DNA of 64,000 nt from CAYJFQ01 sp964369955 (GCA_964369955.1 CAYJFQ010000002.1:1-64000); one strand, 5' to 3'; numbered from the stretch's first letter, positions 43,886-52,308 are shown. Notes: generated from the letters alone by a model not told the origin. A program made the numbers and translations.

Positions 43886-44580
43886 TTTATAATTTTTTAG
43901 CAACTATTTATGATCAATTGGTTGCAGATGAAGATGCTAGTGATAGTTGGGTAGAATTTGTTAAAACTCATGCAATTAATAATGATATCTTAGAATTAGC
44001 TTGTGGTTCTGGCGAAATAACTAGAAAACTAGCAATTAATAATTACCGAGTGCTTGCTACTGATTTATCTGAAATGATGATCAAAAAAGCTCAAGAAAAA
44101 GGACAAATACCAAATTTAAGATATCAACAAATGAACATGTTAAATTTTAACTTAGATAATAAATTTTCAAATGTCATTTGTTTTTGCGACAGCATAAATT
44201 ATCTATCCTCGTACGAAGAATTAAATAAGTTATTTACTAATGTTTATCAACATTTAAATTCTAAAGGCGTTTTCTTATTTGATATGCATCATGATAAAAG
44301 AATAGATGAATTTTTAGATGTTTGGGAAGAAGAAGGGCAAATTGATGATATTACCTATCAATGGATTATTGAAAGTGAAGGCAATATTATTAATCAGTAC
44401 TTTAACATCATAAAAGACAATAAAGTTTACCAAGAACACCATAAACAGCATATCTTTGATTTAGATATTGTAGTTAAGATGTTAAATTCATTAAACTTTA
44501 AAGTTGAAGTTTATTTAGATGAAGATGTTTTTAAAGAAGAGATGAATGAAAGATTTTTTATAAAAGCTATTAAAGTTTAG
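43882..44580 (+). CDS. yqeM: YqeM-like class I SAM methyltransferase
   Basis: A 232-residue methyltransferase. SAM-binding motif I is ILELACGSGEITRKLA, motif II LATDLSEMMIKKAQ, and the C-terminal part has LFDMHHDKRIDEFLD. The target is unknown. ATG 43882 with CAAAGGAGCC is chosen over an earlier in-frame opening. Its position at the end of the yqe cluster matches Bacillus, although rsfS (yqeL) is absent in between. A bidirectional terminator follows. Confidence 0.85.
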   Translation: MIYNFLATIYDQLVADEDASDSWVEFVKTHAINNDILELACGSGEITRKLAINNYRVLATDLSEMMIKKAQEKGQIPNLRYQQMNMLNFNLDNKFSNVICFCDSINYLSSYEELNKLFTNVYQHLNSKGVFLFDMHHDKRIDEFLDVWEEEGQIDDITYQWIIESEGNIINQYFNIIKDNKVYQEHHKQHIFDLDIVVKMLNSLNFKVEVYLDEDVFKEEMNERFFIKAIKV

Positions 44581-44581
44581 A

Positions 44582-44626
44582 AACAATAAAAAAGTAAGAA
44601 ATGAATTTTCTTACTTTTTTATTGTT
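44582..44626. terminator. Bidirectional terminator between yqeM and the thioredoxin-like gene
   Basis: A 20-bp perfect stem (44582-44601 with 44607-44626) made largely of A/T around GTAAGAAA/TTTCTTAC. T-runs are present on both strands; it covers the last codons of the thioredoxin-like gene. Confidence 0.85.
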
Positions 44627-45116
44627 GCTTAGTTGCTTGAATTGGCCATACTCCATTATTAATCATAAACTCTTTTAATTCTTGAGTGTTAAATGGTTTA
44701 GTTGCATCCCATCCTAAGCTGTCATAAACCATAAAAGGTTGAGCAGTTTCATCAACAACTACAAAAGCTGGATAATTTTTAAAGCCCCATAATTTCTCAA
44801 AAGTTAAGAATGAAGTTTCTTGAGTGTTAGATATGTCTACAAAGTGAATAAAATCTAATTTTGTCATTTGCAGTGTTTCTGAGTATTCTTTTAACATTGT
44901 ATTGTTTACATAATTACAATCATTATTATCAGGTGTACAAAAGAAATATAACTTTTTGCCCGGATTATTTTTTACAAACTCATTAAAATTACTATTTGTA
45001 ATTTCACTATCATTGTAGTAGTTCATAATATTTACTACTTTTGGTTTTGGCCATACAATGATGGCGATTGCAACAATTAGTATTGTTGCCATACATCCTA
45101 TTATTATTTTTCGCAT
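44619..45116 (-). CDS. Membrane-anchored thioredoxin-like protein with a C-x6-C pair
   Basis: A 165-residue protein with one N-terminal membrane helix (IIIGCMATILIVAIAIIVW) and an extracellular thioredoxin-like domain. The strand KKLYFFCTPDNNDC carries C60 and C67 with six residues between, where thioredoxins have CxxC; the cis-proline loop NYPAFVVVDE (P116) is normal. It might be a redox protein or a structural relative of bacteriocin-accessory thioredoxins; activity is uncertain. An extended -10 (TGGTAGAAT) is six bases before the ATG, so the mRNA is probably leaderless. The 4Fe-4S gene lies upstream on the same strand. Confidence 0.7.
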   Translation of the reverse strand: MRKIIIGCMATILIVAIAIIVWPKPKVVNIMNYYNDSEITNSNFNEFVKNNPGKKLYFFCTPDNNDCNYVNNTMLKEYSETLQMTKLDFIHFVDISNTQETSFLTFEKLWGFKNYPAFVVVDETAQPFMVYDSLGWDATKPFNTQELKEFMINNGVWPIQATKQQ

Positions 45117-45122
45117 GCGCTT

Positions 45123-45131
45123 ATTCTACCA
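45123..45131 (-). promoter_or_regulatory. Extended -10 of the thioredoxin-like gene
   Basis: On the minus strand TGGTAGAAT is followed by six bases and the ATG at 45116, predicting a leaderless mRNA independent of the 4Fe-4S gene upstream. Confidence 0.5.
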
Positions 45132-45152
45132 CAGCGTTCTAATGACTGCAAA

Positions 45153-45755
45153 TTATCGCATTTCATGTGAAAGAACAGAGCCTTTTGTTGATATGGTGAT
45201 TATTTTGGTAGAAATGTTCTTCTTGCTTAAGTTAAGAGCATTTAATGAAACATTACTTATCCCATTACAACAAGGAACTTCCATTTTAATGATGGTTAGT
45301 GAGTTTATTTGATTACTAGTTATAATAGTTGTTAACTTTTCAAGATTAGTTGCCTGTTCAAGTTTTGGACACCCTATTAGTGTAATCTTTCCTTTGGTTA
45401 TTCTCCTTACTTCTTCACTTGAATACAAGGAACAATCTGCCACTATTGCTAGATCGCAATTGTTTAAGTAAGAAGCATTAGGTGAAACTAGTTTTATTTT
45501 TAAGGGCCACTTATTTACTGGTGGATTTAAACTTTGACAATTGTTAGAAAGAGAAATAGTTTTCTTAGGCTCTTCTAAGAATGTAATGGCTGAAACTGGA
45601 CAAACTGGTAAACAGTTTCCAATTCCATCGCAACTGTCTTGATCAACCACCTGAGCTTTGTCATTGATCATTTTGATGGCTGATTGTTGACAAGTGTTAG
45701 CACAAATACTACATCCGATACATCTATCTTGATTAATTAGAATTTTTTGGTTCAT
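45153..45755 (-). CDS. 4Fe-4S dicluster protein of the anaerobe (Hcp-linked) type
   Basis: A 200-residue protein. Cluster 1 is CIGCSICANTCQQSAI; cluster 2 is CDGIGNCLPVCPVSAI, with the C-x5-C-x3-C pattern of this family. The C-terminal part (NKWPLKIKLVSPNA, DLAIVADCSLYS, GKITLIGCPKLE, EVPCCNG) belongs to a family found in anaerobes, often near hybrid cluster protein or Crp/Fnr regulators, which I do not see here. It probably carries electrons or senses redox state. AAAAGG precedes the start. It is divergent from the M24-like gene. Confidence 0.8.
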   Translation of the reverse strand: MNQKILINQDRCIGCSICANTCQQSAIKMINDKAQVVDQDSCDGIGNCLPVCPVSAITFLEEPKKTISLSNNCQSLNPPVNKWPLKIKLVSPNASYLNNCDLAIVADCSLYSSEEVRRITKGKITLIGCPKLEQATNLEKLTTIITSNQINSLTIIKMEVPCCNGISNVSLNALNLSKKNISTKIITISTKGSVLSHEMR

Positions 45756-45798
45756 TTTTTACCTTTTCTATAAGTGTTCTAAAAAAAATAGTTACTTA

Positions 45799-45807
45799 TG
45801 GTATAAT
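45799..45807 (+). promoter_or_regulatory. Extended -10 of the M24-like gene within an imperfect inverted repeat
   Basis: TGGTATAAT lies 20 bases upstream of the ATG at 45827. AGTTACTTATG to its left and CATAGAGGTAACT to its right form an imperfect inverted repeat over the promoter, which could be an operator. AGAGGT serves as ribosome-binding site. Confidence 0.5.
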
Positions 45808-45826
45808 TTTAACATAGAGGTAACTT

Positions 45827-47206
45827 ATGACAAAATATTACACAAAAGAACTTAAAAGATTTAAATCGAATAAAGTGAATCATCCAGTATTTCTAAATGA
45901 CAAAACTATGGAACTACGTTTAAATAAAGTTATTGAATTAATGGAAATACAAGAAATTGATGTTTTAGTTATTTATAGTGATATTGAGCATGGAAATAAT
46001 TTTGAATATTTAACAGGGTTTTTAACGAGATTTGAAGAAGGTTTGCTAGTCTTGCATCGAAATAGAGATAGTTATTTATTGCTAGGAAATGAGAATTTAA
46101 AAATGGTGAACCACTGTCGAATTAAATCAAGTTTAGTCCATGTTCCATTTTTTTCTTTACCTAATCAACCAATGGATAATGATAAGAAAATGGAAGATTA
46201 CTTTGTTGAAGCTAAAATTACTGGTGAAATGAAGGTAGGAATTGTTGGTTGGAAGAAGTTTAGTTCAAAAAATTATGACAATACAAAATTATTTGATATG
46301 CCTTACTATATCGTTGAGAGTTTGAATAATATCGTCAATCAAAGTTTGTTTAATGCAATAGATATTTTTATTGGAGAAAATGGAGCTAGGACCACAAATA
46401 ATGCGAATGAAATTGCGCATTATGAGTTTGGTAGTTCTCTGGCTAGTGATAACGTTTTTGAGGTAATAGATAATCTAAAGATAGGGTTAAGTGAAATGGA
46501 AGTAGCTAACGGAGTTAGCTCTTATGGCCAAAAAACCACTATTGTCTCAACGATTGCGACTGGTAATAGATTTCAGTACGCAAATCTTTATCCATCGAAC
46601 AAAGAAATAAAGTTAGGCGATAAAATATCGATTTCTACTGCGTATAAAGGCGGGTTAACTTGTCGAGTTGGTTATGCTGTTAGCAATCAAGAAGAATTGT
46701 CATCAGAGGTTTCTGACTATTTAGATAAACTTGTTTACCCTTATTATCACAGTTATGTTTGTTGGTTGGAGAATGTTAAAATTGGAATGAGCGGGAAAGA
46801 AGTATACAATTTAATTGAAAGCGTATTGCCTAAGAGTGAGTATAATTGGACATTAAATCCCGGTCATTTAACTGCTGATGAAGAATGGTTAACAAGCCCT
46901 ATTTATCCTGACTCTTCTGAAAAATTGAAGAGCGGAATGATAATGCAGGTTGATATCATACCAAGCCTTAAAGGTTATGCAGGAGTTAATTGTGAAAGTG
47001 GAATTGTCTTAGCGGACAAAAAATTAAGAGATGAGATAGAGAAAGAATATCCAAAATTATTTGAAGTTTTCACAAAAAGACGTGATTACATTGTTAATGA
47101 GTTGAATATTTCTTTATCAGAAGATATATTATTAACTAATGACACTGTTGCTTATTATCCAATGTTTTTATTGAATAGTTCATTAGTTGTTTGCAAACAA
47201 AAGTAA
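45827..47206 (+). CDS. Degenerate M24 (aminopeptidase P-like) protein
   Basis: A 459-residue protein with the creatinase/Xaa-Pro-peptidase layout: an N-terminal domain (NFEYLTGFLTRFEEGLLVLH) and a pita-bread C-terminal domain. Metal ligands of M24 are partly lost: the strand that should carry two Asp reads ISISTAYKGGLTCRVGYAVS (about 264-283), without Asp; a His (GHLTADEEW, about 346) and a Glu (CESGIVL, about 388) remain. It is probably non-hydrolytic or binds another ligand. It starts an operon with the copZ-like and unknown genes. Confidence 0.75.
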   Translation: MTKYYTKELKRFKSNKVNHPVFLNDKTMELRLNKVIELMEIQEIDVLVIYSDIEHGNNFEYLTGFLTRFEEGLLVLHRNRDSYLLLGNENLKMVNHCRIKSSLVHVPFFSLPNQPMDNDKKMEDYFVEAKITGEMKVGIVGWKKFSSKNYDNTKLFDMPYYIVESLNNIVNQSLFNAIDIFIGENGARTTNNANEIAHYEFGSSLASDNVFEVIDNLKIGLSEMEVANGVSSYGQKTTIVSTIATGNRFQYANLYPSNKEIKLGDKISISTAYKGGLTCRVGYAVSNQEELSSEVSDYLDKLVYPYYHSYVCWLENVKIGMSGKEVYNLIESVLPKSEYNWTLNPGHLTADEEWLTSPIYPDSSEKLKSGMIMQVDIIPSLKGYAGVNCESGIVLADKKLRDEIEKEYPKLFEVFTKRRDYIVNELNISLSEDILLTNDTVAYYPMFLLNSSLVVCKQK

Positions 47207-47231
47207 ATGTCATATGGTAGAAGGAGATAAT

Positions 47232-47432
47232 ATGGTTTTAAATTTAGTAGTTGAAGGTATGGCGTGTAACCATTGCAAAACAGCCATTATGAAAGCACTT
47301 AGCAATATTAAAGAAGTTAATCAAGTTAACATTAGTTTAGAAACTAAAGATGTTGTGATTGAAGGAATGCAGTTAAATCGCGACTATATTGTAGAATTAC
47401 TTAGTGGTCTGGGTTATAAGGTGATTAATTGA
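47232..47432 (+). CDS. CopZ-like heavy-metal-associated (HMA) protein
   Basis: A 66-residue ferredoxin-like-fold metal chaperone. The metal-binding motif is GMACNHCKTA (C12 and C15, MxCxxC), with the usual LSGLGY end. Copper is the usual ligand, but no copper ATPase or CopY regulator is adjacent. ATG 47232 with AGAAGGAGAT is chosen over an in-frame start at 47187. Its TGA stop overlaps the next ATG. Confidence 0.88.
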   Translation: MVLNLVVEGMACNHCKTAIMKALSNIKEVNQVNISLETKDVVIEGMQLNRDYIVELLSGLGYKVIN

Positions 47433-47863
47433 TGAATGATTTAGAGATTGTTGGCTTAGAAGAATTTGTAGTTATAGGTAAAGAGTTTGAGTTAGGTAAA
47501 AAAATTGGTTTAAGTTATATCAATGACCTTATCAATAAATTAGTTGAACAATCAATAGAAAAAAATGATTTTTGGATAATCTTCGCCAATCAACAAACTT
47601 TTTTAGCCAGCTTTGGAATCACAAAGAGAAAAAGGAGTTGTTTTGCAGGGTTTCAAGACAATATAGATTGTATTACCCCTGCTTATAAACATAAGTATGC
47701 AATTGATAAACAAAAATATATTGTCTTAGAAATACTTAAAGGTGATGAACTAGTTGACAATATGATTAATATCCAAAAATCAAAACTTATACTTAAGCGT
47801 GGTCATTATATTTATTACAACAAGAAAGAAAATAAAAAATATTGGTATTTACCAGTAATTTAA
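47432..47863 (+). CDS. Unknown protein, possible GyrI-like fold
   Basis: A 143-residue soluble protein I do not recognise with confidence. The start (VGLEEFVVIGKEFELGKKIG), a middle helix (YINDLINKLVEQSIEK) and the end (LKRGHYIYYNKKENKKYWYL) resemble the GyrI/SOUL effector-binding layout, but this is weak. It overlaps the copZ-like gene (TGATG), so it is translationally coupled to it. A terminator follows. Confidence 0.6.
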   Translation: MNDLEIVGLEEFVVIGKEFELGKKIGLSYINDLINKLVEQSIEKNDFWIIFANQQTFLASFGITKRKRSCFAGFQDNIDCITPAYKHKYAIDKQKYIVLEILKGDELVDNMINIQKSKLILKRGHYIYYNKKENKKYWYLPVI

Positions 47864-47889
47864 ATGATGCGTTGCATCATTTTTTTTCT
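47862..47889 (+). terminator. Terminator of the M24-copZ operon
   Basis: AAATGATGC (47862-47870) and GCATCATTT (47874-47882) pair around GTT, followed by a T-run. Confidence 0.9.
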
Positions 47890-47918
47890 TAATAATAATT
47901 ATTTAATAAATTGTAGTG

Positions 47919-47924
47919 TATAAT
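47919..47924 (+). promoter_or_regulatory. -10 box of the aminotransferase gene
   Basis: TATAAT is followed by six bases and the ATG at 47931. A GTG at 47916 lies upstream of the box and is not a valid start on this transcript. Leaderless mRNA expected. Confidence 0.55.
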
Positions 47925-47930
47925 ATTTTT

Positions 47931-49346
47931 ATGAATAAAATAACAGAAATAAAAAATATTGATAACAAAATATTAGCCCTACTTAAAGAAAGAGCTAATT
48001 TGTACCAAGAAACTAATTTAAAGGTTGAGAAGATGTCTCTTGATCTAAGAATCAATAATCCTAATTTAACAAGTTATGTTAATGAAGTTTTTGATTCTCT
48101 TGATTCAGCATCTAAAAGATTGAACTCAAAGGGTAATAAATTTTTAAAGAGAACCGCTATTGTCACTGAGATTGTTGATCCTGTCTTTGCAGTTGCAAAA
48201 CTTGCTAAGAATGACTCTTCTGGAGATACTGTAAATGCTACAATAGGAGCTTTATTTGATGAAGATGATAAACTAGTTGCTTTTGATAGTGTCTATAGTG
48301 TTTTCAATAATTTAGAGAATAATTTAAAAGCCTCTTATGCACAATCTTTTGTTGGCAACGATGATTTTATTAGAACTGTAGAGAAATGGGTTTTACCAGG
48401 AAGTGTAACTAGCTATCGTAAAACTATTGCGACAGCTGGAGGTACTGGGGCTATTAGTTTAGCTATTGGAAATACTCTTGATTATGGTGAAACTTTAATA
48501 TTACCTAGTATCGCATGGACTTCTTATAAATTGATGGCTGCTGAATATGGTTTAAAAACCATGGAATACCAATTGTTTGATAGTGCAGGAAATTTTAGTT
48601 TAGATTCTTTAAAAAATTGCATTATAAATGTCTCTGAAATTCAACAAAGAGTAGTTTTAGTTATTAATGATCCGGCACAGAATCCTAGTGGTTACTCGAT
48701 GACTTATGAACAATGGAGTGAATTGATGGAACTAATTAACTTATTAGATAAGGAAGTTATTTTAGTTAATGATATCGCTTATTGTGATTATGCTAATGAT
48801 ATGATTGAGAGTAAAAAATACTTTGATTTATTTAATAATTTATCTTTTAACACATTGGTGATAATTGCTTTTAGTTGTTCAAAAACAATGACTATGTATG
48901 GAATGAGAACAGGGGCGGCTTTAGTATTAGGGCAAAAAGATTCTGTTGATCGAGTTATGATAGTCTTAGAAAGAGAAGCACGTTCATTATGGTCTAACAT
49001 CAATAATGGCGCCATGCATACCTTTGTTAGAGTAATAAATAACCATTATCAAGATTTTATTGATGAAAAGAAATATTATGTAGAATTAATTAAAAAAAGA
49101 GCTGATTTATTTATGAGTCAAGCCGATGAAGTTGGTTTAAAATATTATCCATATAAAGAGGGTTTCTTTGTAACAGTTATTTGTCCTGATAATGAATATC
49201 GTGATAAGTTTAATAAAGAATTAATTAAAGACCATATATATACTGTTGTAGTAGATAAAGGTATTCGAGTGGCAATATGTGGGTTATCTACTAAAAAAAT
49301 TGATAAACTTGCCTATAGAATGATGGATGTGAAAAATAGAATATGA
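47931..49346 (+). CDS. Class I/II PLP-dependent aminotransferase
   Basis: A 471-residue aminotransferase. The GGTGAISLAIGN segment binds the cofactor phosphate; INDPAQNPSGYSMTYEQW and VNDIAYCDYAND carry the Asn and Asp that contact PLP, and SCSKTMTMYGMRTG has the Schiff-base Lys. It resembles aromatic/branched aminotransferases, but the substrate is not clear. Start codon ATG 47931 is set by the -10 box six bases upstream. It overlaps the M16-like gene (ATGA). Confidence 0.85.
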   Translation: MNKITEIKNIDNKILALLKERANLYQETNLKVEKMSLDLRINNPNLTSYVNEVFDSLDSASKRLNSKGNKFLKRTAIVTEIVDPVFAVAKLAKNDSSGDTVNATIGALFDEDDKLVAFDSVYSVFNNLENNLKASYAQSFVGNDDFIRTVEKWVLPGSVTSYRKTIATAGGTGAISLAIGNTLDYGETLILPSIAWTSYKLMAAEYGLKTMEYQLFDSAGNFSLDSLKNCIINVSEIQQRVVLVINDPAQNPSGYSMTYEQWSELMELINLLDKEVILVNDIAYCDYANDMIESKKYFDLFNNLSFNTLVIIAFSCSKTMTMYGMRTGAALVLGQKDSVDRVMIVLEREARSLWSNINNGAMHTFVRVINNHYQDFIDEKKYYVELIKKRADLFMSQADEVGLKYYPYKEGFFVTVICPDNEYRDKFNKELIKDHIYTVVVDKGIRVAICGLSTKKIDKLAYRMMDVKNRI

Positions 49347-50575
49347 ATAAAATAGTGGTAAAAAATAAAGGTAATATTAATGTTTTTAAGACTAATAAGT
49401 TTAAAGAAAATACTATTAATTTTAAGATCTTTTTTGAGGCAACTAAATATAATTTAAGTTGTTGTGCTTTAATGTGTAATTTGTTAACTGATCGTACAAT
49501 TAGCTATTCCAGTAAGGATAAAATGTTAGAAGTTTGCGATAATTTGTATGGAGCTAGTGTTTACGCTTCTAATGCAGTTGTTGGTTATTATGGAATCTTA
49601 GATATAACAATTCAAGTAATTAATGGTGATTATGTAGAAGAAAAATTATTAAACAAGCAAATTGAATTTTTAAGTGAGATTATTTTTAGACCATTAATTG
49701 ATGATAATAGTTTTATTGAAGCTAAAAACAATGTCCTAACTGAGTTAAATAGAAACTTAGATAAACCAAACAAATATGCTTATTTAAGAGCTATGCAAGT
49801 TTATGGTAAAGAATATCCATGTTCGATTAATGAGGGTGGAGAAATTGAGGTAGTTGAAAAAATAAGTATTCCAGATATTTTGTCTTGGTATCAAGATATA
49901 TTGATGAATAATTATCGTGAAATTAATTTTGTAGGAAATGGTGATGAAAAGCTATTAATAGAACTAATGAATAAGTTTGAAGACAATGATGAAACAATTT
50001 CTGTAGCTAGTTATCATAAACATTTTTATGCATTATCTGAAATTAATAAGAATGCTAAGATTGATCAAAGTCAATTAATAATGATATATAATCATCCTAT
50101 CAATGTTTCTGATGATGATTACTTTAAACTTGTTGTTGCAAATACGATATTTGGACAATTACCTACTTCTTTATTATTTCAAGAAGTGCGAGAAAAAAGA
50201 AGTCTTTGTTATAGCGTGCATTCAAGATTATTAACCTATTCAGGGGGGTTAGTGGTAACAACTGGACTTGATGTTTCTAATATTGATTTAGCACATCAGT
50301 TAATTGAAGAATTAAAAGAGCGAGTTATTAATGGCGAATTTGATGTTAATTTACTTGATAATGCTAAGGAAATGCTGATTGACTCAAGAAAATCTAACCT
50401 AGATTATCCTTCAGGTTACATTAATGATTACTTAAGAATGTGTATTGGGAATAAAAATCATACTTTTGAAGAAATTGAAAGACAAATTAAGAAAGTTAGT
50501 TTAAAAGATGTTAAAGAAGTTTTTAGAGATTTAAAATTAGAAGTTGTTTTTAAGTATAAGCAGGAAGAAAAATGA
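49343..50575 (+). CDS. ymfF: Inactive M16 peptidase-like protein (YmfF type)
   Basis: A 410-residue member of the pitrilysin-like fold. The HxxEH zinc site is absent: the corresponding region reads YNLSCCALMCNLLTDRT. The C-terminal R/Y signature region REKRSLCYSVHSRLLTYSGG, which binds substrate in active partners, is present. It pairs with the active M16 protein encoded next (overlap of four bases), like YmfF-YmfH of Bacillus. It may process secreted peptides; the target is unknown. Confidence 0.88.
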   Translation: MNKIVVKNKGNINVFKTNKFKENTINFKIFFEATKYNLSCCALMCNLLTDRTISYSSKDKMLEVCDNLYGASVYASNAVVGYYGILDITIQVINGDYVEEKLLNKQIEFLSEIIFRPLIDDNSFIEAKNNVLTELNRNLDKPNKYAYLRAMQVYGKEYPCSINEGGEIEVVEKISIPDILSWYQDILMNNYREINFVGNGDEKLLIELMNKFEDNDETISVASYHKHFYALSEINKNAKIDQSQLIMIYNHPINVSDDDYFKLVVANTIFGQLPTSLLFQEVREKRSLCYSVHSRLLTYSGGLVVTTGLDVSNIDLAHQLIEELKERVINGEFDVNLLDNAKEMLIDSRKSNLDYPSGYINDYLRMCIGNKNHTFEEIERQIKKVSLKDVKEVFRDLKLEVVFKYKQEEK

Positions 50576-51843
50576 AAAAAATAATTAATCAAAAATATGA
50601 TGAAACCTATTATCAAGAAACCCTGAATAATGGATTAGAAGTTCTTATCTGGTCAAAGCCTAACTTTAATAATTCTGTTTTTTGCTTTGCAACTCCTTTT
50701 GGAGCTTACAATTTACGACAAGAAAAAAATGGTGAAGCAGTTATGTATAATGCTGGTATAGCTCATTTTCTTGAGCATAAAATGTTTGAAAATGAAGATA
50801 ATAGTGATGTAATGGAAGAGTTTACAAAGCTTGGATGTAACTGCAATGCATTTACTAGCTATACAGAAACTGTTTATTATTTTTCTACAGCTAAACCAGA
50901 AATTAAAAAACCATTGGAGTTATTGTTAAACTTTGTTCAATCATTTAGTGTTTCAAAAGAATCGGTAGAAAAAGAAAAGGGAATCATAGTTCAAGAGTTT
51001 AAAATGTACCAACAGATGCCAGAAAGCAGGTTATACACAACGTTATTTAAAGCTTTATTTCACAACTTTCCATTAACTTTTGATATCAGTGGCGATGAAA
51101 AGAGCATCAATGCGATTAGTAAAGAAGAATTAGAACTGGCGCATAGGTTAAATTATCACCCTAGCAGAATGTTATTATCAATTGTCACTAATAAACCAGC
51201 TGAAGAAATTATTGAGATAATCAAAAATAATCAAAATGAGAAACAATTTTCTAATGATGCAAACATTGTCGATGTTTATGAAGCTGAACCAGTAGAAGTA
51301 GCTTCTAAAAGTTTAACAGTGGACATGCATTTAGTTCAGCCAAAGATTGCTATAGGATACAAATTTGAACCAATAACTAAAAATAAGAAGGAAGCTTTAA
51401 GAATATCGATATTATTAAAAATATGGTTACTATCAAACTTCTCTAAGTTAAATCCATTATATCAAAAGTGGAGAGATGAGAATTTAATTAATGATAGCTT
51501 TGCATATGAATGTGACTATTCTGAAAAATGTGGTTTAATTATTTTAGCTTGCGATAAAATAAGTGAGGATTTTGTTGAATGTATGCACAGTTATTTAATG
51601 GATTCGCTGGATAAACCTATCGATGAAAAATTGCTAGTTCAACTTAAAAAGAGGTTTGTTGGTCAGAATATCAAAGAGTTTAATAATAATGAGGATTTAG
51701 CAATAAATATAATTAGGAATCATTGGTTAGAATTAGATCCTTTTGAAGAAATTGAAATAATTGAGAGTATTAAATTAGAAGATTTTGAAATCTTAAGAGA
51801 AGTCGTGAACTTAACTAGTTATTCAGTTGTCAATATTAAGTAA
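50572..51843 (+). CDS. ymfH: M16 zinc peptidase (YmfH type)
   Basis: A 423-residue zinc peptidase. The inverted zinc-binding motif HFLEH (H65, E68, H69) is intact, with the distal Glu in KEKGIIVQEFKMY. It forms the likely active half of a heterodimer with the preceding M16-like protein. The four-base overlap suggests coupled translation. ssb follows in a separate unit. Confidence 0.92.
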   Translation: MKKIINQKYDETYYQETLNNGLEVLIWSKPNFNNSVFCFATPFGAYNLRQEKNGEAVMYNAGIAHFLEHKMFENEDNSDVMEEFTKLGCNCNAFTSYTETVYYFSTAKPEIKKPLELLLNFVQSFSVSKESVEKEKGIIVQEFKMYQQMPESRLYTTLFKALFHNFPLTFDISGDEKSINAISKEELELAHRLNYHPSRMLLSIVTNKPAEEIIEIIKNNQNEKQFSNDANIVDVYEAEPVEVASKSLTVDMHLVQPKIAIGYKFEPITKNKKEALRISILLKIWLLSNFSKLNPLYQKWRDENLINDSFAYECDYSEKCGLIILACDKISEDFVECMHSYLMDSLDKPIDEKLLVQLKKRFVGQNIKEFNNNEDLAINIIRNHWLELDPFEEIEIIESIKLEDFEILREVVNLTSYSVVNIK

Positions 51844-51858
51844 ATTTGAGACAAAGTT

Positions 51859-51931
51859 AACAAATATGTCAAAAACATTGAATTAGTGTTTTATCATCGA
51901 ATATTTATATACAAAAATGACAAATTTGTCA
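51859..51931. promoter_or_regulatory. Palindrome upstream of ssb, with a second half-matching copy
   Basis: TGACAAATTTGTCA (51918-51931) is a perfect 14-bp palindrome. AACAAATATGTCA (51859-51871) is a similar imperfect copy 59 bases upstream. TTGAAT (51878-51883) with an AT-rich -10 region puts the palindrome near a likely transcription start. A repressor binding site is plausible. Confidence 0.45.
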
Positions 51932-51984
51932 ATTTGATAGTTTCTCTTTTTTTGTTAATAATTAAATTAACGAAAGGAGATGCT

Positions 51985-52302
51985 ATGAATAATGTATGCA
52001 TAGTTGGTAAAGTTGTTACTTTACCTGAAATCAAGGAAACAGCAAATGGAAACAAAGTCGCAAGTCTTGAAATGGAGGTTGAAAGAAATTTTCCAAATAG
52101 TGAGGGGAAATATGAAAGTGATATATTCACAGTAACTCTTTGGAAAGGTTTAGCAGAAAGTTCTCTTGTAGTTTGCTCAGTCGGAAGTCATGTTGGAGTG
52201 AAGGGGAGACTAATTTCTAAAAACTTTGACACTAAAGAGGGTAATAAATTTTATTATTGTGAAATTATTGCCGAAAAATTATCATATATCAATGGTAATT
52301 AA
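51985..52302 (+). CDS. ssb: Short single-stranded DNA-binding protein
   Basis: A 105-residue OB-fold protein. The N-terminus MNNVCIVGKVVTLPEIKETA and the DIFTVTLWKGLAESS segment are the SSB core. It lacks the flexible linker and acidic DDDIPF-type C-terminal tip that recruits partners in housekeeping SSB, so it may be a secondary or competence-type SSB (compare SsbB). ATG 51985 with AAAGGAGAT is preferred over an in-frame start at 51886 that runs through the palindrome. Confidence 0.85.
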   Translation: MNNVCIVGKVVTLPEIKETANGNKVASLEMEVERNFPNSEGKYESDIFTVTLWKGLAESSLVVCSVGSHVGVKGRLISKNFDTKEGNKFYYCEIIAEKLSYINGN

Positions 52303-52308
52303 GAAACT

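Noticed and set aside
45058..45312. Plus-strand open frame of 84 codons
   Set aside because: It is antisense to the thioredoxin-like and 4Fe-4S genes, which have clear motifs; no promoter or RBS.
47916..47930. GTG start of the aminotransferase at 47916
   Set aside because: It overlaps the TATAAT at 47919-47924; ATG 47931 fits better.
51886..51984. 33-residue N-terminal extension of ssb
   Set aside because: It would be translated from promoter and palindrome sequence; ATG 51985 has a strong AAAGGAGAT site and the canonical SSB start.
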